In this document: in pieces, positions 15,151-16,194 of the stretch
How the letters are laid out: each line of letters begins with the position of its first letter
Position numbering within the stretch: position 1 is the stretch's first letter
Assembly (NCBI GenBank): GCA_045652245.1
Contig: JAZRTY010000025.1
Span: forward strand, 1 to 16,194
Reading direction: 5' to 3'
DNA from: SIG622 sp045652245
Lineage (GTDB): Bacteria > Bacillota > Clostridia > Oscillospirales > CAG-382
DNA length: 16,194 bases
Translations under genes and position numbers: made by a program
Notes under the pieces: model-generated
Database searches by the model: none
The model's input: only the letters and a program-made list of their open reading frames with translations
What the model was told of the DNA's origin: nothing

Positions 15151-15237
15151 GGGCGGGAATGATGTGTGATCTGTATTATAAATTAGCTTATCCCGCCCAC
15201 GAGTTCCTTCGGAACACCGATTGTTAGGAGGTTGTTT
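15151..15237 (+). other. thiG-thiH spacer with GC-rich hairpin and possible small ORF
   Basis: GGGCGGGA (15151-15158) can pair with TCCCGCCC (15191-15198) across a 32-nt loop, and GTTCC-TTC-GGAAC (15203-15215) forms a second small hairpin. No U-run follows, so these are not terminators; RNA processing or stability is possible. ATG 15159 opens a 22-codon frame (begins MMCDLYYKLAYPAHEFLR) that ends with TAG 15225-15227, overlapping the thiH ribosome site AGGAGG (15226-15231). Its own ribosome site is poor, so a coding role is uncertain. Confidence 0.35.
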
Positions 15238-16194
15238 ATGGAAAACCAATTCTTTGTCGATTCGGAGCATCTGTCCCCCGAAGCACTTGCGAAAAAACAC
15301 CGCATCGAAAATGATCCGTCTTCCCGCAAAAACCACATGGAATATCTGCCCGGCATGGAGATCATCGAGTCGGATGTATGCTCGCAGGTCATGGCGCAGA
15401 TGAACTCCTACGATTACAGCAAATACACGGCAAGAGAGGTGTGTGCAGCTCTTGAACATACGACTTGTTCTATTGAAGATTTCAAGGCACTTCTGTCGCC
15501 TGCGGCAGAGCCCTTCCTTGAACAGATCGCAGTGAGAGCAAGACTGGAAACGAGTAAGCATTTCGGCAACACAGTGTATTTATTCACTCCTTTGTACATC
15601 GCCAACTATTGCGAGAACTACTGCGTTTATTGCGGCTTCAACTGCTATAACCACATCAACCGCATGAAGCTTTCCATAGAGCAGATCGAAAAGGAAATGA
15701 AGGTCATTGCCGACAGCGGCATGGAGGAAATTCTGATTCTGACCGGTGAGAGCCGTGCGCAGAGCAATGTCGAATACATAGGCGAAGCCTGCAAGCTGGC
15801 GAGAAAGTATTTCCGTATGGTGGGACTTGAGATCTATCCCGTCAACACCGACGAGTACAAGTATCTCCACGAATGCGGCGCGGATTACGTGACGGTATTC
15901 CAGGAGACCTACGACACAGACAAATACGAGCAGCTTCATCTACTTGGTCACAAGCGAGTATGGCCCTACCGCTTTGATGCACAGGAAAGAGCCTTACGCG
16001 GCGGTATGAGAGGCGTAGCGTTCTCGGCACTTCTCGGACTTTCCGACTTCCGCAAGGATGCTCTTGCAAGTGCCCTTCATGTGTATTATTTGCAGAGAAA
16101 GTACCCGCACGCTGAAATGTCGCTGTCTTGCCCTCGTCTTCGTCCTAACATCAACAATGATAAGATCAATCCGCTTGACGTTCACGAAAAACAG
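15238..16194 (+). CDS. thiH: 2-iminoacetate synthase ThiH, radical SAM tyrosine lyase (3' end missing)
   Basis: 319 codons are visible and the frame is still open at the window end. ATG 15238 has AGGAGG (15226-15231) six bases upstream. The radical SAM cluster motif CENYCVYCGF supplies Cys125, Cys129 and Cys132 for the 4Fe-4S cluster that splits S-adenosylmethionine. The enzyme cleaves tyrosine to p-cresol and dehydroglycine for ThiG. Other ThiH-like stretches are LLSPAAEPFLEQIA, FGNTVYLFTPLYIANYC, ILTGES, VFQETYD, LGLSDFRKDAL and SLSCPRLRP. About 50 residues precede the part that matches the E. coli ThiH start. HydG has the same cluster motif, but the thiSFG context argues for ThiH. Being oxygen-sensitive, it suggests an anaerobe. 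Confidence 0.95.
   Translation, partial: MENQFFVDSEHLSPEALAKKHRIENDPSSRKNHMEYLPGMEIIESDVCSQVMAQMNSYDYSKYTAREVCAALEHTTCSIEDFKALLSPAAEPFLEQIAVRARLETSKHFGNTVYLFTPLYIANYCENYCVYCGFNCYNHINRMKLSIEQIEKEMKVIADSGMEEILILTGESRAQSNVEYIGEACKLARKYFRMVGLEIYPVNTDEYKYLHECGADYVTVFQETYDTDKYEQLHLLGHKRVWPYRFDAQERALRGGMRGVAFSALLGLSDFRKDALASALHVYYLQRKYPHAEMSLSCPRLRPNINNDKINPLDVHEKQ

Overview
The window looks like chromosomal DNA of an anaerobic, Gram-positive-type Firmicute, probably a gut or rumen Clostridia relative. The signs are S-layer homology (SLH) cell-wall anchors, strong AGGAGG ribosome binding sites, Firmicute-like sigma-A promoters, and a thiazole pathway using the oxygen-sensitive radical SAM enzyme ThiH. 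This is inference from gene content; no taxonomic marker is present. All recognised genes are on the + strand.

Region 1 (1-11,460) is a tandem array of three large paralogous surface proteins, here called A, B and C. Each carries, in order, a segment with SLH motifs, a helical linker, a right-handed parallel beta-helix domain that opens with a GNDANDG motif, and a C-terminal beta-sandwich-like module ending in AYDLAAAAK. B and C also show a signal peptide and one (C) or three (B) copies of an N-terminal beta-sandwich-like module; the start of A lies outside the window. B and C each have their own near-consensus promoter and a leader of about 110 nt, and every gene is followed by a hairpin terminator. 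Gene B is split by a single in-frame TAA in the linker between its second and third modules, while the rest of its 1,567-codon frame is intact. The likely role is binding or cleaving polysaccharide at the cell surface; substrate and activity cannot be read from the sequence.

Region 2 (11,580-12,830) holds one stand-alone XRE-type regulator with an alpha-helical C-terminal region. It has a strong extended -10 promoter, a perfect 14-bp palindrome at the expected transcription start, and its own terminator.

Region 3 (13,110-16,194) is the thiamine thiazole operon thiS-thiF-thiG-thiH, with thiH cut by the window end. It is preceded by one promoter and two TPP riboswitches in tandem, each with its own terminator. 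ThiF activates the C-terminal glycine of the sulfur carrier ThiS. ThiH cleaves tyrosine to give dehydroglycine. ThiG joins sulfur, dehydroglycine and deoxyxylulose phosphate into the thiazole. This region looks more GC-rich than the surface-protein array.
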